Part shown: in pieces, positions 7,082-15,887 of the stretch
Layout: each line of letters begins with the position of its first letter
Numbering within the stretch: position 1 is the first letter of the stretch
Origin: Bryobacterales bacterium
GTDB lineage: Bacteria > Acidobacteriota > Terriglobia > Bryobacterales > Bryobacteraceae
Assembly: GCA_947446025.1 (NCBI GenBank)
Contig: CANFEY010000045.1
Coordinates: forward strand, 1-39,780
Direction: 5' to 3'
Length of the DNA: 39,780 bases
Made by a program: the position numbers and the translations under genes
The notes under the pieces: model-generated
Databases searched by the model: none
The model's input: the letters and a program-made list of their open reading frames with translations, nothing else
Told to the model about the DNA's origin: nothing

Positions 7082-8242
7082 ATCGTAAACGAAGTCAGCA
7101 TCGAAAAGTGGGTCTACGGCGGCGATGGGCTCGCGCGAACGGAGGCCGGAGTGGTGATGGTGCCATTCGTTTTGCCGGGGGAGACGGTGAAAATCGGCCG
7201 GATTCACAAGGCTCACGCGCCGCTCGAAGGAATCGTGACGCCCTCGCCCGAACGGGTCGCCGCGCCATGCCCGTTGTTCGCGCAGTGCGGCGGCTGCCAC
7301 TACCAGCACGCGCCCTATGAGTTTCAAGTGGCGCGCAAGGTGGAGATTCTGCGCGAGCAGCTGCAGCGCGTAGGCAAGATCGCCTTCGACGGCGAGATCC
7401 GCGTGGTCAGCGGACCCGCCTACGGCTACCGCAACCGCGCGCAATTTCACATCGCTGACGGGCAGATCGGATTCCTGGAAGCGGGCTCCCACATATTGGC
7501 ACCCATCGAAGGCGAGTGCGCGACGGCGTCTCCGCGCCTCAACCAGGCCCTGGCGTCCCTGCGCGAAAAGCTCAACGATGCTCGCTTTCCGCGTTTCGTC
7601 AAGGCGGTGGAGGTCTTCACCAATGAGACTGATATTCAGGTCAACTGCATCGACGCCGAACGCGCCGTGGCCCGCCGTTTCTATGACTGGATGGAATCCA
7701 CCGTGGCCATCGACTACGAAACCGGCGCAGGCGCGTTCCGCGTGAGCCCGAAGTCATTCTTCCAAGTGAACCGTTTCCTGATTGATCCGCTGGTGGAAGC
7801 GGCCATAGGAGGCCATTCCGGCGGCACCGCGCTCGATCTGTACGCCGGTGCCGGACTGTTCGCTCTGCCGCTCGCCAAACACTTCTCCCGCGTGATCGCG
7901 GTGGAAGGCGGAAGCGCCGCCGCGCACGATCTCGCCTTCAACGCGCAACGCGCTGGGGTGGCGGTGGAATCGCAGTACGACCGCGTGGAAGACTACCTCG
8001 AACGCCTCGATGAGACACCGGACTTCGTGCTCGCCGACCCGCCACGCGCTGGGTTGGGGCAGGGAGTGGTGTTCAACCTGAAGCGCCTCGCGCCTCCGCG
8101 GTTGACCATCGTCTCCTGCGACCCGGCGACGTTGGCGCGCGATTTGGCCGCGATGCCGGAGTACAAGATTGAAGCGCTCACGCTGGTGGATCTGTTCCCG
8201 CAGACCTACCATATGGAAACCGTCGTCCGGCTGTCGCGCTAA
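7082..8242 (+). CDS. 23S rRNA (uracil-5-)-methyltransferase, RlmD/TrmA family
   Basis: This is a SAM-dependent methyltransferase that makes 5-methyluridine in RNA. From the start proposed here it has 386 residues. An N-terminal TRAM-like RNA-binding domain (SIEKWVYGGDGLARTEAG onward) is followed by an iron-sulfur motif CPLFAQCGGC, the FFQVNRFL segment, the SAM site LDLYAGAGLFALPLAK, ADPPRAG, and the catalytic cysteine in SCDPATLARD. The conserved TRAM start lies upstream of the first canonical start (GTG 7151), yet no ATG, GTG or TTG exists in frame after the TAG at 7067-7069. An ATC codon at 7082 sits at good spacing after AGAGGGG, so an AUC start is proposed. The family is certain; the target base (U1939 of 23S rRNA versus another site) is not. 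Confidence 0.88.
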   Translation: MVNEVSIEKWVYGGDGLARTEAGVVMVPFVLPGETVKIGRIHKAHAPLEGIVTPSPERVAAPCPLFAQCGGCHYQHAPYEFQVARKVEILREQLQRVGKIAFDGEIRVVSGPAYGYRNRAQFHIADGQIGFLEAGSHILAPIEGECATASPRLNQALASLREKLNDARFPRFVKAVEVFTNETDIQVNCIDAERAVARRFYDWMESTVAIDYETGAGAFRVSPKSFFQVNRFLIDPLVEAAIGGHSGGTALDLYAGAGLFALPLAKHFSRVIAVEGGSAAAHDLAFNAQRAGVAVESQYDRVEDYLERLDETPDFVLADPPRAGLGQGVVFNLKRLAPPRLTIVSCDPATLARDLAAMPEYKIEALTLVDLFPQTYHMETVVRLSR

Positions 8243-8272
8243 CAAAAAAACTGCTCGAGCCTCACTTTGGGG

Positions 8273-8301
8273 TTGACACGCGCCCCTATTCACCCTATTC
8301 T
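8273..8301 (+). promoter_or_regulatory. Sigma-70-type promoter of the TonB-dependent receptor gene
   Basis: A perfect -35 box TTGACA (8273-8278) is followed after exactly 17 bases by TATTCT (8296-8301), a good -10 box. It lies 97 bases upstream of the receptor ATG, which has a CGGAG ribosome site at 8386-8390. This is the clearest promoter in the window and suggests a long untranslated leader of about 90 bases. Confidence 0.75.
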
Positions 8302-8397
8302 AGATAGAGAATATATTATTTGATTCGCAAGGCATGTGGTTGTTGTCTCTGTTCGTCGCGTCCCTAACTCATCGCACGCAACCAACGGAGATCCATC

Positions 8398-11300
8398 ATG
8401 TTTCGAATCAATCCTTTAGCGGTTTTCTTGAGTATTTCGTTGTCCGTCTTCGGGCAAGGCAGCAGTTCGATATCCGGTATTGTCCGCGATCCCGCAGGCG
8501 CCCCCATTACCGATGTTCAACTGAAGGTAACGAACCAGGAGACGGGTGTCACCTTTGAAGTAAGTACCAACGAAGAAGGCTCCTACCGGACGCTGCCGTT
8601 GGCACCCGGTCCCTATTTTGTGGATGCGCGCAAAGAAGGTTTTGAGACCCTCCGGCGTGGGCCGTTGACGTTACAGGTGGGACAGGTGCTGGGCCTCGAT
8701 CTGGCGCTCAATCTGGGCCGCCAGAGCGATACGATTACGGTCACCGAGGAAGCTCCCGTGGTGGAGACGCAAACCTCCAACGTCACGCAGACGGTGAGCC
8801 GCCAGATGTTGGCTGGATTACCGCTTCCCAATCGGGCTGCCTCCTCCCTGGCGTTGCTGGCACCGGGCGTGGTGATGGTAGACACAGGTGTGGGCACGGC
8901 GGAGAACTATCCCATTTTCAGCATTGCGGGGGGGCGCGTGCGGAACCAGACCTTCGTTCTGGACGGCGGCAACGTCACCAACGCCACGGGATTGACCCGG
9001 CCGCAGCAGTTGGTCAGCCTGCCGGTGGACGCGATGCAGGAGTTTACCATCATCAGCAACAACTATTCGGCCGAGTATGGGCACTCGACGGGCGGCGTGG
9101 TTTCGATGTCCACGCGTGCGGGAACCAATCAATACCACGGGAGCGTTTTCGAATCGCTCAAGAACAATGTGTTTGACGCCCGCAACTACTTCGCCTCCAG
9201 TAGACCTCCCATCCGCCTGAACCAATTCGGCGGTTCTTTCGGGGGCCCTATCAAGAAGGACAAAACCCACTTCTTTGCCACCTGGGAGCGCACCATCCAA
9301 TTGACCAGCGAAACGCTGGCGTCCACCGTACCCACACTGGCGCAGCGGTCCGGGGATTTTAGCGGGTTCGCGATCTACGATCCGGCCACGACAGTTGGAA
9401 CATCGCGGCAGCTTTTTCCGAGCAGCATCGTTCCGGTGACGCGTCTCGATCCGGTGGCGCTCAGGGTTCTCAACTACTATCCACTTCCGAACCGGACGGC
9501 AACCTCCGCGGGTGCCCGCAACTATGCCGGCAACAGCGCAAACCGTTTGCATCGCGACATCGTGATGGGCCGCCTGGACCATCAGCTGGATTCCAACAAC
9601 GTGCTCATGGCGCGGTACTACATCAACGACAGCGCTACCGATGACAGCGGCACGTATGGGATTCCGGTGTCCGATCCCGCCTCGAACATCACCGATGTTC
9701 GAGTCCAGAGCTTTCTCACCTCCTACACCCATATCTTTGGACCGTCGTTGATCAACGATTTCAAATTCACCCACCTACAGCGCAAATTCATCAACACCCG
9801 CCCGGGGTATCTGGACAACCTGGCGGGGCAACTGGGCTTGCAGGGCGTGACGGACGCAGCGTTTCCCTCCTTCACCATCCCGGGGTACGCGACGCTCGGA
9901 AACCCTGGGGGAGCATTTCGAATTCAGACGCCGATTTTGGATCGGCAGATTCTGGATTCGGTGGCCTGGTTCAAGGGCAAACACTCCTTCAAATTCGGTG
10001 CCGAGTTTCGTGCCGGCGCGAACGATGAAATTCGAGATCGCGGTTCCGCCGGCAACTTCACGATTACGCCCCTCATCACCAGCCTGCCGGGCGTGACGGG
10101 CACGGGGAACTCTATTGCGAGTCTGCTGCTGGGCGAAGTGAACGCGGCCAGCATACAGGTCTCGGAAAAGATCCGCTCACGGTCCTCCTATATCGGCCTT
10201 TACGCGCAGGATGATTTCCGCATCACCAGCCGGCTGACGCTGAACATCGGCTTGCGGTGGGAAACCGAACTGCCGCGCCGGGAGGTGGACAACAAGATGA
10301 ATTCTTTCGATCCGCTGGCCATCAATCCTGTATCGGGGACGCCGGGAGTGGTCACGTTCGCGGGTTTGAATGGGACGCCTGTCCGGGCGTTCCAGACCGA
10401 CAAGAATAACTTTGGACCGCGCATGGGTTTCGCCTACCGGCTCGCCGGAAGGCGCGACACGGTGGTCCGCGGGGGTGCGGGGATCTTCTACGCGTCCACG
10501 GTGAGCAACACCATCGGCGATAGCGCCGCTCTGGGCTTTTCGACGCAGGCAAATTTCGTTGTGCCGCAAGCCGATCTGGAAAGCGCAATGCGCTTACGCG
10601 ACGGCTTCCCCGCAGTGACGCGGCCGGCTCTCACGCCCGGGTTCGGCGCTGTGCCGGTGGGGGCGCGGCCCACCACCGCCGTTTCCTACTTCAATCCCAA
10701 GCAGGTCGCGCCGATTTCCTACCAGTACAACCTGAGCATCCAACACGAAGCGGCGCAAGGTCTTCTGGTGGAGGCCGGCTATATCGGCAATGTCTCCCAC
10801 AACCTCACGGCGAACGACTTCAGTCTGAACCAGGTTCGCCCGGAACTCATGGGGGCGGGGAACGCGCAGTTGAGGCGGCCCTTCCCGCAGTTCAGCAACG
10901 TGACCTGGGTGAACCCGTCCATCGGTAACTCCACCTATCACGGAGGGTTCCTGCGCACGGAGCGCCGCTTCCGGACGGGACTTTCGTTCCTGGCGCATTA
11001 CACCTTCTCGAAGTTTCTCGACGACGTGGCTTCTTCCGACGAATACGGCGACCCGGGCTCCTATCAAGATGCCTACAATCGCGGCCTGGACAAAGCCCGA
11101 AGCGGCAGCGACGTGCCGCATCGCCTGCTGATCACGATGCTCTATGAAACACCGCAATTCAAAACGCACCGCTTGGTAAATGGGGTTGCGGGGGGATGGA
11201 AAGTCGGGATTCTGGAAACGGCGCAATCCGGGGCCGTGTTTACTGTAACCACCCTGGCCAATACCACCAACGCATTTCCCGCGGGTTCCCTGCGGCCGAA

Positions 11301-11634
11301 CATCCTGCGCGACGCGTCGTTATCCGGCGATCAGCGGTCCATCAACCGCTGGTTCGACACCAGCGCGTTCGTCGCGCCGCCCTTTTTCGCGTTCGGCAAC
11401 TCGCCGCGCTCCGGTTTGCGGGCGGCTCCTTTGTACACCACCGACGTCACGCTGGAAAAATCGTTCCGTTTGCGGGAGCCGTGGAAGTTCGATCTACGCT
11501 CAGAATTCTATAACGTCCTGAACCAAGCCAATTTCAACCCGCCGGGTCGCGTGTTGGGTTTGCCCGAGTTCGGGGTGGTCACCAGCGCTCGGCCGGGCAG
11601 GACGGTTCAACTCTCAGCCCGGCTGAGCTTCTAA
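8398..11634 (+). CDS. TonB-dependent receptor, Oar-like, with carboxypeptidase regulatory-like domain
   Basis: A 1078-residue outer-membrane protein. Residues 1-20 form a signal peptide. Residues about 22-105 are a carboxypeptidase regulatory-like (CnaB-type) beta-sandwich with SGIVRDPAGAPI and TNEEGSYRTLPLAPGPY. A plug domain follows (about 115-230) and the rest is a beta barrel ending in the terminal phenylalanine ARLSF expected for BAM insertion. Large families of these proteins are typical of Acidobacteriota and are thought to import bulky substrates, but the ligand cannot be predicted here. The start is supported by a CGGAG ribosome site and the promoter at 8273. Its stop overlaps that of the convergent response-regulator gene by 3 bases, so a functional link with the sensor pair is possible but not shown. 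Confidence 0.93.
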   Translation: MFRINPLAVFLSISLSVFGQGSSSISGIVRDPAGAPITDVQLKVTNQETGVTFEVSTNEEGSYRTLPLAPGPYFVDARKEGFETLRRGPLTLQVGQVLGLDLALNLGRQSDTITVTEEAPVVETQTSNVTQTVSRQMLAGLPLPNRAASSLALLAPGVVMVDTGVGTAENYPIFSIAGGRVRNQTFVLDGGNVTNATGLTRPQQLVSLPVDAMQEFTIISNNYSAEYGHSTGGVVSMSTRAGTNQYHGSVFESLKNNVFDARNYFASSRPPIRLNQFGGSFGGPIKKDKTHFFATWERTIQLTSETLASTVPTLAQRSGDFSGFAIYDPATTVGTSRQLFPSSIVPVTRLDPVALRVLNYYPLPNRTATSAGARNYAGNSANRLHRDIVMGRLDHQLDSNNVLMARYYINDSATDDSGTYGIPVSDPASNITDVRVQSFLTSYTHIFGPSLINDFKFTHLQRKFINTRPGYLDNLAGQLGLQGVTDAAFPSFTIPGYATLGNPGGAFRIQTPILDRQILDSVAWFKGKHSFKFGAEFRAGANDEIRDRGSAGNFTITPLITSLPGVTGTGNSIASLLLGEVNAASIQVSEKIRSRSSYIGLYAQDDFRITSRLTLNIGLRWETELPRREVDNKMNSFDPLAINPVSGTPGVVTFAGLNGTPVRAFQTDKNNFGPRMGFAYRLAGRRDTVVRGGAGIFYASTVSNTIGDSAALGFSTQANFVVPQADLESAMRLRDGFPAVTRPALTPGFGAVPVGARPTTAVSYFNPKQVAPISYQYNLSIQHEAAQGLLVEAGYIGNVSHNLTANDFSLNQVRPELMGAGNAQLRRPFPQFSNVTWVNPSIGNSTYHGGFLRTERRFRTGLSFLAHYTFSKFLDDVASSDEYGDPGSYQDAYNRGLDKARSGSDVPHRLLITMLYETPQFKTHRLVNGVAGGWKVGILETAQSGAVFTVTTLANTTNAFPAGSLRPNILRDASLSGDQRSINRWFDTSAFVAPPFFAFGNSPRSGLRAAPLYTTDVTLEKSFRLREPWKFDLRSEFYNVLNQANFNPPGRVLGLPEFGVVTSARPGRTVQLSARLSF

Positions 11635-12263
11635 AAGTCCAGGTGCAAAATCCCGCGCTCTAGAGCGATGGTGACGGCATGCGTGCGGTCGGAGGCACCC
11701 AGCTTAGCCAAGATGTTTTGCACGTGCATCTTGACGGTGCCGCTGGCGATACCCAAGTGGTGCGCGATTTCCCTGTTGGCCATGCCCTTGGCCACGTACT
11801 TCAGGACCGCGATCTCACGCGGCGTGAGCGCGACCTGGGGGAAATACTCGCTGAGGCGTTCGGCGACCTCGGTGGGCATCAGGCGCTTGCCCGAGTGTAC
11901 CGTATGGATGGCGTCGATCACCTTGGTGTGGACCATCTCCTTCAGAATGTAGCCGCGCACCCCGGCCTCAATGGTTTTGTAGATATCAGAATCGCCGTCG
12001 TAGCTGGTCAAGGCGATGATTTTCGCGTCGGGGTCGAGCTTGCGGATCTGTTTCGTCGCCTCGATGCCGTCCATGTCGGGCATGCGCAGGTCCATCAGGA
12101 CCACGTCGGGCCGCAAGCTGCGGAACATATCCACCGCCTCATGCCCGCCGCCTGCCTCGCCCACCAATTTCAGGTTGGTTTCGTTGGCGATAATCGAGGC
12201 AATGCCTTTGCGGACCAGCGGATGGTCGTCCACGCAGAGAATGGTGATTGTGGGAGCGCTCAT
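11631..12263 (-). CDS. LuxR/NarL-family response regulator
   Basis: A 210-residue two-component response regulator. The receiver domain (about 5-125) has the acidic pair D12-D13 and the phosphoacceptor Asp58 in VVLMDLRMPDMDG, with the conserved Lys in GYILKEM. The C-terminal helix-turn-helix (about 148-205) carries LTPREIAVLKYVAKGMANREIAHHLG in two adjoining pieces, the standard GerE/LuxR signature. It would bind DNA as a phosphorylated dimer. It overlaps the upstream histidine kinase gene by 4 bases (ATGA), so the two are translationally coupled and form a pair. The gene converges on the TonB-dependent receptor with overlapping stops. Its regulon is not visible. Confidence 0.95.
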   Translation of the reverse strand: MSAPTITILCVDDHPLVRKGIASIIANETNLKLVGEAGGGHEAVDMFRSLRPDVVLMDLRMPDMDGIEATKQIRKLDPDAKIIALTSYDGDSDIYKTIEAGVRGYILKEMVHTKVIDAIHTVHSGKRLMPTEVAERLSEYFPQVALTPREIAVLKYVAKGMANREIAHHLGIASGTVKMHVQNILAKLGASDRTHAVTIALERGILHLDF

Positions 12264-15193
12264 TTTGTGTCGGGTAGTGTAAGAGTAATGGCGGTTCCAG
12301 CACCCGGTTGGGTTACAAGGTCGAGCCTGGCACCTATCTGGGACGCGCGTTCCTTCATTCCGATGATGCCATAGTGGCCGGGGTCGGGACTGGCCGCGTC
12401 GTCGCGGGAAAAGCCAGAGCCGTCATCCTTCACGGTGATGGCGACGGCACCGGCGCGGGGCTCCAGGGTGACCTCGATGTGGTCCGCGCCGGAATGCTTC
12501 ACGGCGTTGTTGACGGCCTCGCGGACGATGCGGAGCACCTGGTACTCGGTTTCCGGCGGCAGTTCGCGGGAAATACTGCCCAGGTTCAGCTTGGTCTGGA
12601 CGGACTTTGTTTCCGTGAGCTCACGTACAGCGCGGTCCAGGGCAGCCGCCAGCCCGGATCCCGCCATTGCGCGTAGTCCCGACACCGATTGCCGGGTCTC
12701 CCGCAGGCAGGTGGCGGCGTCGCTGATGATGTCCTGTAGCGTCGCCTTCTCTCGAGGACTCTGAATCCGGCCACTGAGTGCCTGCAGCCCCATGGTGATG
12801 CCGGAGAAGCCCTGGATCAACGTGTCATGCAACTCACGGGCGATCCGGCTGCGCTCGGATACGATCAGGTCGTAGCGTTCATGCACCCGTTTGATGTGGA
12901 GTTGATAGCCCGCCCAGGCGATGGAACCTACCAGGATCGCGATCAGCGGCCAGAACCAGGCCCGCTGGTAAAACAGCGGCGTGAGTGAAAATTTGATGCG
13001 CGCGCCTGCCTCATTGCAGGGGCCGTCGTAGTTGCAGCCGGTTACCCGGAAGGTGTAGTCTCTCGGCGGCAGGTTCGTATAGAAGGCCTCGCGGCGTGTG
13101 CCGGCGTCGATCCAGCCGGTGTCATAGCCCTCGAGCCGGTAGCGGAAGCGGATCAGTTCCGGCAACGCGTAACTGAGTCCGGCGTAGCTGAACGCGATGT
13201 TCTTCTGGCCCGCGGGTAGCTCGGAAATGCGGTCCGGCGGGGTGGCCGCGCCATTCACCACGGGGTCCTCGATCACGATCGGCGGAGCGCCCTCGCGCGA
13301 GGGCTGGCCGGGGTCCAGCGCGATCAGTCCGCGCACGGTGGAAAACCACATACGGCCGTCCTGCATGCGCCACAGCGCGGGTTGCACGCCCGGGCGGCTC
13401 TCAATCACACGCTGCGCTTCGGTGGGACTGTAAGCAACGCTGGTCACGTGGTCCGTTTCCCCCGCCGCGAACCGCCGCAGGTCGGCCCGGGCCACCCAGA
13501 AGATCCCGCGGCTGCACGCCATCCACATGCGGTCCTGATCGTCCACGCTGATCCCGTAGAGTTCGGCGTCATACAATCCATCGCGCGTGAAGTACGCGGT
13601 GACCTTACCGCCGTCGATCAGCCGCAATCCCGCGCCGTTCAGGCCCACCCATAGCAGCCCATCGCGGTCCAGGAAGAAAGCGTTGGCGTTGCGCATATAG
13701 ACGCCGTTCTGCGTCAGCGGCTGGAACACTCCCTCTTGTGCCGCATAGATCCCTTCGTCCGTGCCCACCACGATGTTGCCATTGCGGTCCTGCCCAATGC
13801 TACGGATCTCGCGCCGGGGGGCGGAGGCAACCTTGCTCAACTGGCTGTTGCTGAGCTTGGCGAGGCCCTCCGCAGTGCCGATCCACAGCGCGCCCCCCCG
13901 GTCCCGGAAAAGACTGCGAACGTCGCTGGAGGGCAGTCCACTGAACGTGGTGTAGCGCTCAAATACCTTGCCCGCGCGGATGTGGGCCAGTCCATTTGCC
14001 GTCCCTGCCCATAAGGAGTGGTCGGAATCCTCGACCAAAGCACGTACGATATTGGATGGCAGGTCGACCGTGGGGGTGAGCTTTGTGAAACGGCGCCCGT
14101 CGAAACGCGCCAGGCCCGCGTTCAACGTTCCCGCCCAGATTATGCCCGCCGAATCCTGTAAGACGGGCCCGGTTTCGTTGCTAGGCAGTCCCTCGCTCAT
14201 CGTATACGGCACGCTGCGCCCGTCGGCGAACTGATTCAGTCCACGTTTGGTGCCCACCCACAGACTGCCCTCGTGGTCTTCCAGTATCGCCTGGGCGGTG
14301 CTCTGCGAAAGGCCGTCCTGCGGGCGGAAACCGTCCCACTTTCCGTTTCGCAGGCGGGAATAGCCGCTGCGTGTGCCCACCCACAAAGTGTCGCCCGCGC
14401 CTTTTCCCAGGGCGAAGATGAAGTCGTCCACCACGCCGTTCTTGGTCGTGAAGAGTTTCTGCTGGCCGCCTTTGAAGCGCACCAATCCGAAGGTGGTTCC
14501 TGCCCAAATAGTGTCGCCATCGCACAGTAAGGCGCGTATGGAGGCTGCCGGGGGAAGCCCCTGCAAGGGGTGGATCTTGAATGCGCCGTCGACCCTCTCG
14601 GTTAAGCGCGGCGTATCCCCGCCAATCCATAGGCGGCCCTTGGAATCCACACAGGCGGCGCGGGTATTGTCGCTGGCCATCCCGTCAGAGGCGTGGAACA
14701 TGCGGATGGGCTGCGCTGCATCCGCTGGATCGATGCGCGCCAGGCCGCGGTCCGAACACGTCCACACAATGCCGGAAGGCTCCGCCACCATGCACTGCAT
14801 CTGGCCGCTCTCGGCGTCTTTCGGCGGAGTATACTTGGTGGTTCCCGATGGACGGAGCGCGTACACATTGCCATCATTTCCGCCGAGCCACAGGGCCCCC
14901 GACGCATCCTGAGCTGCCGCGCGGATATAAAGGCCCGCCGGCGCACCCGGCAGCAGGCGTTCGGCGGGCGTGAAGCGGACCCCGTCGAAACGGTGCAAGC
15001 CGGCTTCCGTCGCAATCCACAGGTAGCCAGTGGGATCTTGGAGAATGCTGACGATGGCCCCGTCCGGCAGGCCTTGCTGCGTCTGCCAGATGCGGTGAAC
15101 GTACTGCGTGAGTTCGTGGTCCGGGTTCAGCGCGAAGGCGGGGAGCGAACACACGAACGCGGCAGTAACAAAGGCGCGTAACAGGCGTGGCAT
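12260..15193 (-). CDS. Membrane histidine kinase with Reg_prop beta-propeller sensor
   Basis: A 977-residue sensor kinase. A signal peptide is followed by a periplasmic region of some 14 repeated WIATxxGL-type blades (Reg_prop propellers, about residues 40-640), then a Y_Y_Y domain (about 660-735, ending NLPPRDYTFRVTGC), one membrane helix (about 745-765), and a cytoplasmic HisKA_3 dimerisation domain with RELHDTLIQGF and phosphoacceptor His789. The ATPase domain has the N box REAVNNAVKHS and G box DDGSGF. This matches sensors that detect oligosaccharides in Bacteroidetes, but here the kinase lacks the fused regulator and instead works with the coupled LuxR-type regulator. The ATG at 15193 follows an AGGAG very closely. 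The ligand is unknown. Confidence 0.93.
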   Translation of the reverse strand: MPRLLRAFVTAAFVCSLPAFALNPDHELTQYVHRIWQTQQGLPDGAIVSILQDPTGYLWIATEAGLHRFDGVRFTPAERLLPGAPAGLYIRAAAQDASGALWLGGNDGNVYALRPSGTTKYTPPKDAESGQMQCMVAEPSGIVWTCSDRGLARIDPADAAQPIRMFHASDGMASDNTRAACVDSKGRLWIGGDTPRLTERVDGAFKIHPLQGLPPAASIRALLCDGDTIWAGTTFGLVRFKGGQQKLFTTKNGVVDDFIFALGKGAGDTLWVGTRSGYSRLRNGKWDGFRPQDGLSQSTAQAILEDHEGSLWVGTKRGLNQFADGRSVPYTMSEGLPSNETGPVLQDSAGIIWAGTLNAGLARFDGRRFTKLTPTVDLPSNIVRALVEDSDHSLWAGTANGLAHIRAGKVFERYTTFSGLPSSDVRSLFRDRGGALWIGTAEGLAKLSNSQLSKVASAPRREIRSIGQDRNGNIVVGTDEGIYAAQEGVFQPLTQNGVYMRNANAFFLDRDGLLWVGLNGAGLRLIDGGKVTAYFTRDGLYDAELYGISVDDQDRMWMACSRGIFWVARADLRRFAAGETDHVTSVAYSPTEAQRVIESRPGVQPALWRMQDGRMWFSTVRGLIALDPGQPSREGAPPIVIEDPVVNGAATPPDRISELPAGQKNIAFSYAGLSYALPELIRFRYRLEGYDTGWIDAGTRREAFYTNLPPRDYTFRVTGCNYDGPCNEAGARIKFSLTPLFYQRAWFWPLIAILVGSIAWAGYQLHIKRVHERYDLIVSERSRIARELHDTLIQGFSGITMGLQALSGRIQSPREKATLQDIISDAATCLRETRQSVSGLRAMAGSGLAAALDRAVRELTETKSVQTKLNLGSISRELPPETEYQVLRIVREAVNNAVKHSGADHIEVTLEPRAGAVAITVKDDGSGFSRDDAASPDPGHYGIIGMKERASQIGARLDLVTQPGAGTAITLTLPDTK

Positions 15194-15217
15194 CTCTCCT
15201 ATGATCGCACTAGCCCG

Positions 15218-15814
15218 CTAGAACACGATGCCGAAGCCGGCGGAGACTTCGTTGATGCGGATCCACCCGCTGGACAGAGGCAGACCGAAGGGCTTGGGCG
15301 TGGTGTACTGGCGCACGTCGAAGCGCACAGCATAGGGTCCCGCCACGCGCACCTTCACTCCGCCGCCGTAGTTTACACCGAACTTGTTGCTGCCTCCGCC
15401 CTGGGCGGCGCTGCTGCCCGGGGGCGTGTAGTTCGCGAATCCGATGCCGCCGGTGGCAAACGGCCGCACGCGCGCTCCCTCGCGGTTGGCGTAGATCAGG
15501 TAGTTGTATCCGCCCATGTGGACCGCCATCCCCTGCTTGGTGGCCGTTGCGCCTTGCCCGAACTGCAACTGCGTGCGGTTGTAGGCGTACTGCACTTCGT
15601 GGCCGGTGATTCCGTCTCCGTTGAAGCCGATCCGGAAGCCGAAGCGGAACCCGTCCGTCAGGCTCACATCATCCTTGGTGCCGCCGATTTGGGCCGTCGT
15701 GCCGAGCCCGGCATTGCTCAACAGGTTCTGGCCGGCGCTCAGCCAGATCTCCCCATACTGAGCCCAGGCGGGCGTGGAACAGGCTAGCAGGAACAGCAGT
15801 GCGAGTTTCTTCAT
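15218..15814 (-). CDS. Outer-membrane beta-barrel protein, 198 residues
   Basis: From ATG 15814 this encodes 198 residues. A signal peptide ends in AWAQ, and the mature part is made of alternating aromatic and Gly-rich strands (FRFGFRIGFNG, HMGGYNYLIYA, GVNYGGGVKVRVAGPYAVRF) and ends in a Phe, all expected of a small OmpA/OmpX-like eight-strand barrel. The frame is open 22 codons further upstream, but ATG 15814 is preceded by GAGGAG at ideal distance and begins the signal peptide, so it is the start. No function can be assigned. It lies after the broken phosphatase on the same strand with a 73-base gap, and ahead of the sensor kinase gene. Confidence 0.82.
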   Translation of the reverse strand: MKKLALLFLLACSTPAWAQYGEIWLSAGQNLLSNAGLGTTAQIGGTKDDVSLTDGFRFGFRIGFNGDGITGHEVQYAYNRTQLQFGQGATATKQGMAVHMGGYNYLIYANREGARVRPFATGGIGFANYTPPGSSAAQGGGSNKFGVNYGGGVKVRVAGPYAVRFDVRQYTTPKPFGLPLSSGWIRINEVSAGFGIVF

Positions 15815-15887
15815 ATTCTCCTCAGACGGATCGCGTTGCGATTGAGTTACATTGTCGCGCGGACGGGTACGCGGATTCAAGATGCGG

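Noticed and set aside
13122-14630. Several long frames opposite or alongside the sensor kinase
   Set aside because: High-G+C shadow frames without domains or ribosome sites; the kinase frame explains the region fully.
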